Shown: positions 24,362 through 33,614, counted from the stretch's first letter. The stretch is DNA of 36,012 bases from Streptococcus pseudopneumoniae (GCF_001073085.1 NZ_JVFV01000020.1:1-36012); one strand, 5' to 3'. The notes: a model not told the origin generated them from the letters alone. Translations and numbers: made by a program.

Positions 24362-26416
24362 ATGAATTTACTTTTTTATCTCTTAGTATTTTTACTAGTT
24401 CTTATTGTTTCTAGCACGACCAATAAACTTCTTCCCTTTTTACCCATGCCCCTGATTCAAATTTTATTAGGGATTGGAATTGGGCTTTGCTTACCCAACA
24501 ACCAATATCACTTAGATACTGAGTTATTTCTAGCTTTAGTAATTGGCCCGCTTCTCTTTCGAGAAGCTCAAGAAGCAGATATAACTTCTATCCTAAAGCA
24601 CTGGAGAATCGTTCTCTACTTGATTTTCCCTGTCATCTTTGTATCAACTCTAAGTATGGGAGGACTTGCCCATGTCCTTTGGGTTAGCCTACCATTAGCC
24701 GCCTGCCTAGCAGTTGGCGCTGCCTTAGGCCCTACTGACCTGGTTGCCTTCGCTTCCCTTTCGGAACGCTTCACCTTTCCAAAGCGAGTTTCTAATATCC
24801 TAAAAGGGGAAGGACTTCTGAATGATGCTTCTGGGCTAGTAGCCTTTCGTGTAGCTCTCATTGCTTGGACAACTGGTACCTTTTCAATCGCTCAAGCAGG
24901 AATTTCCTTGGCTATTTCCATCGTTGGAGGCTTTGCAGTTGGTCTTATAACCGCCTTCATAAATCGCTCCCTCCACTCTTTTCTCCTCAGCGTACGAGCT
25001 ACTGATATCGCCAGTGAACTCTTGCTGGATCTCAGTTTACCACTTTTAACATTCTTCATAGCCGAAGAAATTCATGTTTCAGGCATTATCGCCGTTGTTG
25101 TTGCTGGGATTCTGAAAGCCAGTCGTTTCAAGAAAATAAATCTGCTTGAAGCACAAGTTGATACAGTTACTGAGACTGTTTGGCAGACTGTAACCTTTAT
25201 GCTCAATGGTTCAGTCTTTGTCATTCTTGGGATGGAACTTGAAATGATCGCGGAACCAATTCTTAAGAGTGCTTTCTACAACAAAGTGCTTCTCTTACTC
25301 AGTGTTTTCCTCTTGACCTTCCTGCTTTTTGTTATCCGCTTTATCATGATCTATGGATTTTACGCATTTCGGATTAAGAAGCTTCATAAAAGTTTAGACA
25401 AATATGTCAAAGACATGCTCCTCCTTACCTTTTCTGGTGTGAAGGGAACTGTATCCATTGCCACTATCCTTTTGATACCGTCTAATCTGGAACAAGAATA
25501 TCCTCTTCTTCTCTTCCTCGTAGCCGGTGTAACTCTGGTAAGTTTCCTGACGGGATTACTAGTACTCCCTCGCCTTTCTGAAGAGAAAGAGCCATCTAAG
25601 GATCAGCTCATGCACATCGCTATCTTAAACGATGTCGCCATGGAATTAGAGAAGGATTTAGAGAACACAAAAAACAAGGTTCCACTCTATGCGGCTATTG
25701 ACAATTATCATGGACGTATTGAAAATCTTATTCTTAGTCAAGAAAACAAAGAAATTCAGGAGGACTGGGAAGCTCTGAAACTCTTGATTCTCAGTATTGA
25801 AAGCGATGGTTTGGAACAAGCCTATGAAGAAGGAAAGATTGGAGATCGTGCTTATCGTGTCTACCAACGCTACTTGAAAAGCATGGAGAAAAATATTAAG
25901 CGAAACTTTGCTTCTCGACTTACCTACTACTTCCTTGTATCCATACGGATTGCGCGGTTTCTCCTTCGTGAGTTGCTCACATTTGGGAAAACATTCCGTT
26001 CATGGAAAGACAAGGAAAAACAACGACTTCTTGCCATTGATTATGACCAGATTGCAGAACTCTACCTAGCCAACACTGAAATTATCATCGAGAGTTTGGA
26101 AAACCTCAAAGGGATTTATAAGAGTTCTTTAATCAGCTTTATGCAGGAATCTCGTCTTCGCGAAACCAGTCATATTACGAGTGGTGCCTTTGTGGAACGG
26201 GTTATCAATCGTATCAAACCCAATAACATTGATGAAATGCTTAGAGGTTATTACCTTGAACGTAAGTGTATCTTTGAATACGAAGCTCAAAAACTCATCT
26301 CAGCTCAATATGCCAAAAAGCTACGCCAAAATGTCAATAATTTAGAAACTTATTCCTTAAAAGAATCTGCTAATACCTTACCTTATGATATGATGGAATT
26401 AGTTCGAAGAAATTAA
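24362..26416 (+). CDS. CPA1 (NhaP-type) Na+/H+ antiporter with long cytosolic C-terminus
   Basis: 684 residues: about 12 membrane helices in the first 415 residues and a roughly 265-residue hydrophilic C-terminal part. The CPA1 signature region is clear: ALGPTDLVAFASL then ILKGEGLLNDASGLVAF, where the Asn-Asp pair is the ion-binding site. The likely role is sodium/potassium and pH homeostasis. The C-terminal region (from about 420: LMHIAILNDVAMELEKDLEN) is helical and charged, probably regulatory; I see no TrkA/RCK nucleotide-binding motif. It follows a strong ribosome site and lies 39 bases ahead of the YihY gene. Confidence 0.9.
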   Translation: MNLLFYLLVFLLVLIVSSTTNKLLPFLPMPLIQILLGIGIGLCLPNNQYHLDTELFLALVIGPLLFREAQEADITSILKHWRIVLYLIFPVIFVSTLSMGGLAHVLWVSLPLAACLAVGAALGPTDLVAFASLSERFTFPKRVSNILKGEGLLNDASGLVAFRVALIAWTTGTFSIAQAGISLAISIVGGFAVGLITAFINRSLHSFLLSVRATDIASELLLDLSLPLLTFFIAEEIHVSGIIAVVVAGILKASRFKKINLLEAQVDTVTETVWQTVTFMLNGSVFVILGMELEMIAEPILKSAFYNKVLLLLSVFLLTFLLFVIRFIMIYGFYAFRIKKLHKSLDKYVKDMLLLTFSGVKGTVSIATILLIPSNLEQEYPLLLFLVAGVTLVSFLTGLLVLPRLSEEKEPSKDQLMHIAILNDVAMELEKDLENTKNKVPLYAAIDNYHGRIENLILSQENKEIQEDWEALKLLILSIESDGLEQAYEEGKIGDRAYRVYQRYLKSMEKNIKRNFASRLTYYFLVSIRIARFLLRELLTFGKTFRSWKDKEKQRLLAIDYDQIAELYLANTEIIIESLENLKGIYKSSLISFMQESRLRETSHITSGAFVERVINRIKPNNIDEMLRGYYLERKCIFEYEAQKLISAQYAKKLRQNVNNLETYSLKESANTLPYDMMELVRRN

Positions 26417-26455
26417 AGTCTATAGAAAACAAGAGAAAAACTGGAGGATTGTAAA

Positions 26456-27319
26456 ATGAAAAAGTTGTGGAAACAGCTGACTGATAGACCCTTATTAAAA
26501 GCTTTTTTGCACTACTATCAAGCCTCCGATAGTGAGTTAACTAGCGTTGCTGTTGCCTACTATTGGTTGATTTCAATCTTCCCTTTACTCATGATAGTGG
26601 TCAATATCTTACCCTACTTTCAAATTCCCATCTCAAACTTTCTATTAACAATCAAGGAATTTTTACCAGATACAATCTATGAAGTTGTTGCAAAAATTGT
26701 CAGAGAAGTTCTGACTCAACCATCAACAGGTTTACTAAGTTTTGCTATCTTATCAGCTCTTTGGACTTTCTCCAAATCCATGAATTTTCTTCAGAAGGCC
26801 TTTAATAAAGCCTATGGAGTTGCAAAAAATAGAGGAATTATCTCACACCAGCTGATGAGTCTCTTGGTTAGCTTTGGCCTTCAAATTCTCTTTGCCCTTG
26901 CCTTATTCCTCAGTATGTTCGGCCATATGTTATTGGACTTGCTTAAAAACTACTGGAAATCTGAGAGTGCTCTGTTTTCTTATCTACAAGATTTTACGGG
27001 TCCGCTGATTTATGCCTTTCTTTTTGCAATCGTAATCATGCTCTATTATTTCCTACCAAATGTTAAAGTAAGTAAGATTCGCTACGTCATACCTGGAAGT
27101 CTCTTTGTACTAGTTACGACGATTGCTTTATTAAACATCTTTGCAGCCTATTTCAACAATTATGTCAATTATCTCGTTGACGTCAGATTTTTCAGTTCAA
27201 TCGTCGTCGTTGTTATGATGTTCTGGTTTATAATTATTGCCAAGATATTAATTATCGGTGCTGTGATCAATGCCAGTGTTCAAAGCCTAAAAGACCCTGA
27301 CTTTGAAGCAAAGCCATAA
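26456..27319 (+). CDS. YihY/BrkB family inner-membrane protein
   Basis: The 287-residue protein of the YihY/virulence factor BrkB family (formerly mis-called RNase BN) has about six membrane segments. Family landmarks are SVAVAYYWLISIFPLLMIVV near 31-50, LSALWTFSKSMNFLQKAFNKAY around 100-120 and YYFLPNVKVSKIRYVIPGSLF about 200-220. The molecular function is unsettled. The ATG at 26456 follows CTGGAGGATTGTAAA. No terminator is seen between it and the antiporter, and a strong terminator follows. Confidence 0.9.
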   Translation: MKKLWKQLTDRPLLKAFLHYYQASDSELTSVAVAYYWLISIFPLLMIVVNILPYFQIPISNFLLTIKEFLPDTIYEVVAKIVREVLTQPSTGLLSFAILSALWTFSKSMNFLQKAFNKAYGVAKNRGIISHQLMSLLVSFGLQILFALALFLSMFGHMLLDLLKNYWKSESALFSYLQDFTGPLIYAFLFAIVIMLYYFLPNVKVSKIRYVIPGSLFVLVTTIALLNIFAAYFNNYVNYLVDVRFFSSIVVVVMMFWFIIIAKILIIGAVINASVQSLKDPDFEAKP

Positions 27320-27341
27320 GTTTTCACCTAGTAAACAAATC

Positions 27342-27374
27342 AATCCCCCAGTCATCAGATACTGGGGGATTTTT
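27342..27374 (+). terminator. Bidirectional terminator between convergent genes
   Basis: AATCCCCCAGT/ACTGGGGGATT forms a perfect 11-bp stem with an eight-base loop, followed by TTTTG. It lies between the YihY gene and the ATP-grasp gene, which point at each other. Confidence 0.9.
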
Positions 27375-27386
27375 GAATTTCCTACT

Positions 27387-28328
27387 TTATTGTCTACTCG
27401 TTAGGGCTTGCAATTCTGTTTTTAGATACTGAGCCAAATGTTGGTGAGCAAAAATATTGGCATTTTTTTCTGCGGTAGGATTGTAGTTGGTGTTGGTATT
27501 TACATCATAGACATAAATGTCTCCACTCTCTGATTGAACCCATTCAATCGCCGCAACTTCAATCTGAGCATTTTTCAAGAAATTCTCATAAGCTTCTCTT
27601 CGGCCATCTGGTAGAGGCTCTGTAATCTGGAATTTCTCAGACGTTTCTAGTTGTTCTGGTCTCTTGCCGATTTGACAACCATCTGCTGGACAAAGTTGGA
27701 AACCATCTGAAGAGTCGATTGAAACAGTGTAGAGAAACTTTTGATTGATAAACTCTGAACGACGGATACGTCCATCACTTGGTTTGATGTAGGCTTGTAG
27801 CAAGGTAATCCCGTCCACTGAAGGTTCAAAGAGGGGATTATTGACATAGGCTTCAAGTTCTTCTTCATTTTGGAAGAGTTGAACTCCTAATCCCTTACCT
27901 GCTCGATTGTGCTTGGTAATCAAAGGATAGATGTTCAATTTTCTTGCTGCATCAATGATATTTTCTTGGCCTAAAACTGCTACTGTCGCAGGAGTCTCAA
28001 TTCCAGACTCGTTTAACTTCAAATATTGTTTGATTTTACTGATTTCAAGGTTGATAGCACCTGTTCCATTCACAACCTTGCGTCCGTGTGCTTCTAACCA
28101 AGTAATCACCTGCTCTGTAAATTCTGGTGCATAGCGATGTCCTCTGGTGTGAGAAGACGCAGACATACGATTGTAAAAGATACCTTGTGGCGGTGGACTT
28201 TGCAGATCCAAAATTCCACTAGACAAATCCCACAGTTCATAAGGAATTTCTAACTCTTCCAACCATTTGACCAAATGCTGAGTCCATTCAAGATTCTCAT
28301 GAATTACATAAACTTTTGCTTCACTCAT
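27387..28328 (-). CDS. RimK-like ATP-grasp ligase
   Basis: The 313-residue cytosolic ATP-grasp protein has an N-terminal pre-ATP-grasp segment (1-105), then the ATP-binding lysine region LITKHNRAGKGLGVQLFQ around 145-160 and the metal-binding end YVYDVNTNTNYNP near 278-290. RimK-like enzymes join an amine to a carboxylate via an acyl phosphate; substrates vary (glutamate tails, peptides, cofactors) and cannot be deduced here. The ATG at 28328 has AAGGAG with 11-base spacing. It starts 14 bases after the end of the symporter gene, so the two are co-transcribed, which may hint at an acidic amino-acid substrate. Confidence 0.85.
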   Translation of the reverse strand: MSEAKVYVIHENLEWTQHLVKWLEELEIPYELWDLSSGILDLQSPPPQGIFYNRMSASSHTRGHRYAPEFTEQVITWLEAHGRKVVNGTGAINLEISKIKQYLKLNESGIETPATVAVLGQENIIDAARKLNIYPLITKHNRAGKGLGVQLFQNEEELEAYVNNPLFEPSVDGITLLQAYIKPSDGRIRRSEFINQKFLYTVSIDSSDGFQLCPADGCQIGKRPEQLETSEKFQITEPLPDGRREAYENFLKNAQIEVAAIEWVQSESGDIYVYDVNTNTNYNPTAEKNANIFAHQHLAQYLKTELQALTSRQ

Positions 28329-28342
28329 TACTTATAAACTCC

Positions 28343-29593
28343 TTAAGAAAAGCTGACTGATAATTGGCTTTCCTTTTCTTCTTCTAAAATATATCCTTCT
28401 GTTTTTTCAATAACGCTGACTGTTAAGATTTGACCCAAAACATTGATCATAGTACGGCCAGCATTGACAAAGAAATCAACTGCAAAGATCAAGGCGACTC
28501 CTTCAACTGGTAAGCCCAATTGAGGTGCTGCTGCTAATAGAACCACGATAGCCCCTGATGGCACAGTTGCTGCAGTTTTTCCAATCAAGGTCAAGAGTAA
28601 AACAGTAAACAAGAGACTTGATAAAGAAAATTGAATGCCGTAGGCATGCGCGATAAAGATTGTCGCTACTGAGAAATAAACTGCTGCTCCCTCTAAGTTA
28701 AAAGTATATCCTAAAGGAACAACTAAATCAATTGTATGCTCGTCATGGCCCTGTTTTTTCAAATCTTTAAGAAGGGATGGCAAGACAACACTAGAACTAC
28801 CCGTAACAAAGGCCAGAGTCAAGAGACTCCAATTTTCACGAAAGGCTGACAAATACGGTACTTTAAATAAGAAAGCAATCAAAGGGAAAATAAGCAGAAC
28901 CAATACAGCGTAAGCCAAGTAAGTTCCAATTACAAACTGGCCAAGCCCAATCAACTTGTCAACACCAGTAGTTGCAACATCTTTAGCGATAAATCCAAAA
29001 ATTCCAATCGGTGATAGTTTAATAATCACTGCAACAATCTTGTAGATGGCCTCAATCCAGATTTGGAAACCTTCGATAATTTTCTGAGATTTCTCTGATT
29101 TAAGATTCCCAATTCCGTAACCAAGAAAGATAGCAAACACGATAAATGGCAAAAGAGCGCCATCTGAAAGAGATTTAACGATATTTGATGGAATGAAACC
29201 AAGCAAAAATTCGCTAAATTTGACATTATTGGCAATTCCATCAAGGTTCCCACCATTTTGACCGATATTCACTCCTTGACCAAATCCTAAATAGTAACTA
29301 GCAAATACAAACAAAAGAGTAATTGCAGTTGTTACTGCGAAAAACTAAACCAAACTCTTGGTCAATATTTTTCCAAAAGATTTTTTCCCGATAACACCGG
29401 CTACTGCAACAACGATAGTTGGGAAAATTAATGGGATGATGACCATGTTGATCAATTTAATAAAGGCTTGTCCTAAAAATTGATAAAAGCCTGCAAATTG
29501 TGGCCAGATGACTGCAGCAATAACACCCAAGACCAAAGCCACCAATAATTGGATACCTAGTGAGAGTTTTGACCATAACGTAACTAATTTCAT
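28343..29593 (-). pseudogene. Dicarboxylate/amino acid:cation symporter interrupted by an amber codon
   Basis: A DAACS (GltP/SstT-like) sodium- or proton-coupled glutamate/aspartate-type transporter is readable in one frame over 417 codons, except for a TAG at 29345-29347 (codon 83). Before it: LWSKLSLGIQLLVALVLGVI... ending TKSLV. After it the same frame resumes with FFAVTTAITLLFVFASYYLG and covers the whole transport core, including GSSSVVLPS, the GYTFNLEGAAVYFS motif and FAVDFFVNAGRTMINVLGQ. It is a point nonsense mutation, not a frameshift. A TTG at 29314 could begin the distal part but has no good ribosome site. The start at 29593 follows AAAGGAGTTTCTT. As sequenced the gene is probably inactive. 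Confidence 0.85.
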
Positions 29594-29663
29594 AAGAAAC
29601 TCCTTTGTTTTATTTGCTACTCATTCTACTACTATTCTTCACTTCTGACTAATATATATTTTC

Positions 29664-29676
29664 TATGGTCACCATA
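29664..29676. promoter_or_regulatory. Small perfect palindrome upstream of the symporter
   Basis: TATGGT-C-ACCATA lies 70-82 bases ahead of the symporter start in the 250-base divergent gap (29594-29844), which otherwise shows no gene. It could be an operator; there is no further support. Confidence 0.3.
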
Positions 29677-29829
29677 AAAAAGATTTATATTGAGAGTTCA
29701 AACTATAATCGTAGCAAACACATGATTCATTCTGATCAAGCAGGAATTATAAAATCTGTTTCTTACCAATGATTTTTTGCTAAAACAGTGATAAATCAAG
29801 GAATTTACTTTTCTATTCTCAAAATTTTA

Positions 29830-29844
29830 TGATACAATAATGGT
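29830..29844 (+). promoter_or_regulatory. Extended -10 promoter adjoining the DUF3397 start codon
   Basis: TGATACAAT (TACAAT at 29833-29838) is an extended -10 with only AATGGT before the ATG at 29845. The -35 is weak (TTTCTA at 17-base spacing). The expected start of transcription falls on the ATG. Confidence 0.5.
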
Positions 29845-30198
29845 ATGATTTTAATGAAACTTGCTTCCATCTTGCTTTTGGTACTAACCTTAGCTCTGGC
29901 GATTATTTTAAGCAGACTCTTTAAGTTAAAGAAAAGGGGCATCAATGCTGCTGATTTAGCTTTTCCTTTTCTAATTTTTGAATATTATTTGATTACGGCT
30001 AAGATGTTCACACACAATCAACTTCCAGTATTGGGAACGGCCTTATCAATACTAGCAATTGTGTTAGTCTTTTTCTTCTTAAATAAAAAACGTAGTTTTT
30101 ATTATCCAAAATTTATTAAATTCTTTTGGCGAGCTGGATTTTTACTAACACTGCTCATCTATATTATCATGATTGTTCAAATTTTCATGATGAAATAG
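29845..30198 (+). CDS. DUF3397 family membrane protein
   Basis: The 117-residue hydrophobic protein has four predicted membrane helices (about 4-22, 33-52, 60-76, 90-113), matching the DUF3397 family of short Firmicute membrane proteins with no assigned function. Landmarks: SRLFKLKKRGINAADLAFP and FYYPKFIKFFWRAGFLLTLL. I keep the first ATG although no Shine-Dalgarno precedes it; an ATG three codons later (MKLASILLLV) also lacks one. A short gap without a strong terminator separates it from the amidase gene. Confidence 0.75.
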   Translation: MILMKLASILLLVLTLALAIILSRLFKLKKRGINAADLAFPFLIFEYYLITAKMFTHNQLPVLGTALSILAIVLVFFFLNKKRSFYYPKFIKFFWRAGFLLTLLIYIIMIVQIFMMK

Positions 30199-30324
30199 TC
30201 AGCTATAGCAATACAGTCCACCAGCACCTCGATCTTGATCTTGGTCACTAAATGTTCCGTCTGAGGCGCTTTTCTAATGAGATTTTTAAAAAAGATTATA
30301 AAAAATGTATAGGAGATAAATCAA

Positions 30325-31986
30325 GTGAAAAAAACGCTCTTGGCAAGCGCCATTACGCTTTCAGTTTTTGGTCTAACAACCAACCTTAGCTATGCTGAGG
30401 AAAACCAAGCACAGTCAACCCCAGTAGAAACAACACACAGTGAAACCGCTACTGACAAAGTGGAGAAAAACAGTCTTCCTGCCAAGGAAGCTGAACCTTC
30501 AACTGAAGCAAATGCCAATCAAACGACAAATCCAGCTAAGAAAGAAGAAGACAAGACTCCAGAAGTTCAAAAAGAAGGTTGGGTATTAGAGGAAAACCAC
30601 TGGCGTTTCTATGAAAACAATGCCCCTGTTCTAAACTGGAAAAAAATCCACGGGAAATGGTACTACTTCAACAAAAATGGAATCATGCTGAGTGATACTA
30701 TTTTTGATGGATATATCCTTACTAGTAGTGGGGCAATGGTCGATTCTGGTTGGAGTAAACTCCAAGAAAAATGGTATTACGCTAACGCTTATGGAAAAAT
30801 TTCTCAACAAAAATGGGAAAAAATCGGTGGTGTCTGGTACTATTTTGATCAAGACGGAGTCATGCTCAGCAACACAATTTTTGACGACTATCTGTTTACC
30901 AATAGTGGTGCCATGGCTGAGAGTTCTTGGGTAAAACAAGATGGACAATGGTACTATGCCCTTGCTTCTGGTAAATTAATCAAAAACAAGTGGGATAAAA
31001 TCAGTGGTACCTGGTACTACTTTAACAAAGATGCTACTATGGCAAGCAACCAATGGCAAGGTAGCTACTACCTAAAAGCTAGCGGGGCCATGGCTGAAAA
31101 AGAATGGATTTTCGATAAAAACTATGATAGCTGGTTCTACTTGAAATCTGGTGGTGCTTACGCAGAACGTGAATGGATTGGCTCCTACTACCTCAAGGCA
31201 GGTGGCTACATGGCTAAGAGCGAATGGATTGACGACAGCTACTATAAAGCCCGCTACTATGTAGATGAAAATGGAGTCTATGTTACAGGGACCTATAAAA
31301 TCGATGGAAAAGACCAGCAATTTCAAAGTGATGGAAAATGGCTTGGCGAAGCTTCTACAAGCCACGGGTTTGAAAAAGGGAAATACAACAATATCATCTT
31401 CCTAGATCCAGGTCATGGTGGTAAAGACCCTGGTGCCGTTTACTATAACACTAATGAAAAAGACCTCACTATGCAAGTTTACAAGAAACTTCGCAAGGAA
31501 CTCGAGGGACTTGGCTATACAGTTCTTTCTTCAAGAGACAGTGATGTCTTTGTAGACTATGTCACCGAACGTTCAAGAATGGTTAATAATACTGACTCAG
31601 ATATCTTTATCAGTATTCACTTCAATGCTAGTGGTAGCCCTGCTTCAAATACGGCTGGGATTCAGACTTATTCTTATGAAGCAGACTCTAGTTATCCTTC
31701 TAAGATTAACCAATACTGGCATAACCATCCTGACCGTATCAGTGAAAGTAATCGACTTGCGGCAGACATCCACTCTTCACTATTAGCTGAAACTGGTGCT
31801 AAGGATGCAGGTCGTCTACGAAGGAGCTTTGCTGTCCTTCGAGAAACTAATAAACCAGCCGTTCTATTGGAATTGGGATATATTGACAATTTCAATGAGA
31901 ATCAACAAGTCCGCAGTGATGCCTACCAAAACAGATTGGTTGCAGGTATTGTAAAAGGGATTCAAAAATATTACGCAGGTCAATAA
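30325..31986 (+). CDS. Secreted choline-binding N-acetylmuramoyl-L-alanine amidase (Amidase_3)
   Basis: The 553-residue wall hydrolase has a signal peptide at 1-24 (KKTLLASAITLSVFGLTTN, cleavage after SYA) and a Glu/Thr-rich linker (about 25-84). About ten choline-binding repeats follow (about 86-345: units such as WKKIHGKWYYFNKNGIM and WQGSYYLKASGAMA). The C-terminal Amidase_3 domain (about 350-553) has zinc ligands in DPGHGG, NEKDL and SIHFNA and the catalytic Glu in LLELGYID. It would bind phosphocholine on teichoic acids and cleave the glycan-peptide bond, as in cell separation or autolysis. Start is GTG at 30325 with AGGAG nine bases upstream. Choline-binding modules point to the mitis group. 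The order CBD then Amidase_3 differs from pneumococcal LytA (Amidase_2 then CBD). Confidence 0.93.
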   Translation: MKKTLLASAITLSVFGLTTNLSYAEENQAQSTPVETTHSETATDKVEKNSLPAKEAEPSTEANANQTTNPAKKEEDKTPEVQKEGWVLEENHWRFYENNAPVLNWKKIHGKWYYFNKNGIMLSDTIFDGYILTSSGAMVDSGWSKLQEKWYYANAYGKISQQKWEKIGGVWYYFDQDGVMLSNTIFDDYLFTNSGAMAESSWVKQDGQWYYALASGKLIKNKWDKISGTWYYFNKDATMASNQWQGSYYLKASGAMAEKEWIFDKNYDSWFYLKSGGAYAEREWIGSYYLKAGGYMAKSEWIDDSYYKARYYVDENGVYVTGTYKIDGKDQQFQSDGKWLGEASTSHGFEKGKYNNIIFLDPGHGGKDPGAVYYNTNEKDLTMQVYKKLRKELEGLGYTVLSSRDSDVFVDYVTERSRMVNNTDSDIFISIHFNASGSPASNTAGIQTYSYEADSSYPSKINQYWHNHPDRISESNRLAADIHSSLLAETGAKDAGRLRRSFAVLRETNKPAVLLELGYIDNFNENQQVRSDAYQNRLVAGIVKGIQKYYAGQ

Positions 31987-31994
31987 AGAAAAAG

Positions 31995-32020
31995 TCTCGA
32001 GAAAATCTCGAGATTTTTTT
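31995..32020 (+). terminator. Terminator of the amidase gene
   Basis: TCTCGAGA / TCTCGAGA, a self-complementary 8-bp stem with AAA loop, followed by seven T. It also stands at the end of the convergent LiaF-TM-like gene. Confidence 0.85.
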
Positions 32021-32032
32021 GTATTATTTTTC

Positions 32033-32338
32033 TTACTTGTTGGCTTCAGGAAAAAGAAATCCAATTCCAACGCAAGCCAAGACTCCAGCACCGATAACCA
32101 AACCGCTTGAAAGTGGCAAGATATCAAGAATGGCATTGGCGATGATAAAGGCAATCATCAAGCTCATGAGACTGGCCTTGTAATCTTTTTTCACCAAATT
32201 CTCAAGAGTAAAGAATAAGAATAAACCTACTGGAAAGAGGGTCCAGATATTAACATCCAAACTTGGCCATCCAACTAAACCAAAATACAAGACTGCTGCT
32301 GCAACGACTAAAAATCCGATACCTACTACTTTTTTCAT
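32033..32338 (-). CDS. LiaF transmembrane-domain-like small membrane protein
   Basis: 101 residues with four hydrophobic helices in two hairpins (about 4-22, 31-47, 57-74, 79-97). The pattern, short loops and WTLFPVGLFLFF segment resemble the N-terminal LiaF/LiaI-type membrane domain; the C-terminal toast-rack domain of full LiaF is absent. The ATG at 32338 follows AATGAGGTCGTATC. A minus-strand extended -10 (TGTTATAGT) lies about 60 bases upstream. A link to envelope stress sensing is only inferred from the fold. Confidence 0.7.
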   Translation of the reverse strand: MKKVVGIGFLVVAAAVLYFGLVGWPSLDVNIWTLFPVGLFLFFTLENLVKKDYKASLMSLMIAFIIANAILDILPLSSGLVIGAGVLACVGIGFLFPEANK

Positions 32339-32472
32339 GATACGACCTCATTTTCTATTTTGTAAGGAAGTTTTATCTCCCTTTAACAATTACAACTATA
32401 ACAGAAATAAAAATAGTCCACAATAGATTTTGCCTATATGGCAGACATGATAGACTATGTGGGCAGAATTTT

Positions 32473-32500
32473 TCTAAAAAAGAAGCCATTGCTGGCTTCT
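32473..32500 (-). terminator. Terminator of the DUF6287-like gene
   Basis: AGAAGCC/GGCTTCT with a six-base loop, followed on the minus strand by a TTTTTT run. The rest of the 175-base gap up to 32513 holds only an imperfect inverted repeat (ATAGTC at 32413, GACTAT at 32453). Confidence 0.8.
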
Positions 32501-32513
32501 TTTCATTCATTTT

Positions 32514-33377
32514 TTATTTTTCTTTAGACTCTAAAGCTGATTTGATGGCATCACGATCAGCTTTCAATTTTGCTAAATTCTTCTCTTCTGATTCTAATTG
32601 GCTCGTATCTGGTTTAACACGATAGTAAACATTTTCTGGATGCATCAACATTCCTTCATATTGTTGTCCTGAAAAGAGTCTATCCTCAGTGTGATTGGAA
32701 TTGTCTGTTATTTTACCATCACCACCAGGTTCCATGACAACACCACTTGGTACAACGACTACCACAAACCCTCCCGCCTGAGAACCTTTTGCCCAAGCAC
32801 CAAGGGCTACTGTTTCTGGGTTGCGATCATTCTGACTTTTTGATACTTTCAATTCAACAATAGACTCATGCTTTTGATCATTGTATATCCAAGAAGATTG
32901 GACTTCCCCTGAATCATTAATGACATATTCATTACCAGACTGTGTCCGCCAAGTACCCTCTAAACTTGATAAATCATTATTTCTGAGGGCTTCAATATCT
33001 AATTTGGGAACAGAAGCTTCTTTTTTTAATTGACTAACATGCTGCTCTGCTTCTGAGATCTTGGTATCCAAATCAGCCAATTGCTCCTTTAGCTTTTGAA
33101 TTTCCTCTTCCTTTGCCTTAGCCTTATCGTCCTCTTTCTCCTGACTTCTTGTCGTCTCTTCAGTCTTAGATGAGGAAGAAGTTTGATTTGCTTCTTGCTT
33201 GAGATTAGGTGAATTTAAAAAGATACTAGCAACAATGATTATAACTAGAGCTGTTAAAGCAAGACTAATATACATTTTTATATTTTTAGTTGTAGAGGAG
33301 GCTTCTGCCAATCTAGATGAAGCTCCTTTTCGACCGTGGGTCTTCTCAACATGTTTCATCCGTTCTTTCTTGTTCAT
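32514..33377 (-). CDS. Membrane-anchored coiled-coil protein with a DUF6287-like domain
   Basis: 287 residues. The basic cytosolic N-terminus (1-35, ERMKHVEKTHGRKGASSR) leads to one membrane helix (about 36-54, YISLALTALVIIIVASIF), a Ser/Thr/Glu-rich linker and a coiled coil (about 80-122). A globular part opening LDIEALRNNDLSSLEGTW (about 126-143) matches what I recall of DUF6287 domains in streptococcal lipoproteins, and a second short coiled coil closes the protein. It should face outward. Function unknown. The ATG at 33377 follows AGAGGAGGAGTATC. It is divergent from the TetR gene. Confidence 0.7.
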   Translation of the reverse strand: MNKKERMKHVEKTHGRKGASSRLAEASSTTKNIKMYISLALTALVIIIVASIFLNSPNLKQEANQTSSSSKTEETTRSQEKEDDKAKAKEEEIQKLKEQLADLDTKISEAEQHVSQLKKEASVPKLDIEALRNNDLSSLEGTWRTQSGNEYVINDSGEVQSSWIYNDQKHESIVELKVSKSQNDRNPETVALGAWAKGSQAGGFVVVVVPSGVVMEPGGDGKITDNSNHTEDRLFSGQQYEGMLMHPENVYYRVKPDTSQLESEEKNLAKLKADRDAIKSALESKEK

Positions 33378-33422
33378 GATACTCCTCCTCTTTTTAATAA
33401 ATGTTGATGATTCTAATCAGCT

Positions 33423-33450
33423 ATTGTAGTTTTACTCTTTCTGATGGCAA
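33423..33450 (-). promoter_or_regulatory. Promoter of the DUF6287-like gene
   Basis: On the minus strand TTGCCA (33445-33450), a 16-base spacer and TACAAT (33423-33428), about 45 bases ahead of the start codon. Confidence 0.55.
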
Positions 33451-33614
33451 TCTATAATATTTGAATAAAGGTAATCTATCACATAGAGTATACCACTCTT
33501 CAAATACAGATAAAAAAATTTTATAGAAACTTTTTTGAATATTACTGAAGAGTAAATCAATCGAATCTACTTTATTCAATATTCCCTTTTTGTTTTGTGT
33601 TTTACAGTTTTTTC

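Noticed and set aside
29285..29314. TTG at 29314 as a genuine start for a separate 323-residue transporter
   Set aside because: No Shine-Dalgarno, and the first membrane helices lie upstream of the amber codon in the same frame, so it is better read as one interrupted gene.
31072..31365. Antisense frames within the choline-binding repeats
   Set aside because: They mirror the Trp/Tyr-rich repeat codons; no ribosome sites or protein-like composition.
32413..32462. Imperfect nested inverted repeat (ATAGTC/GACTAT with TGCC/GGCA inside) as a small RNA or attenuator
   Set aside because: Stems are short and interrupted, with no promoter or T-run on either strand; evidence too weak.
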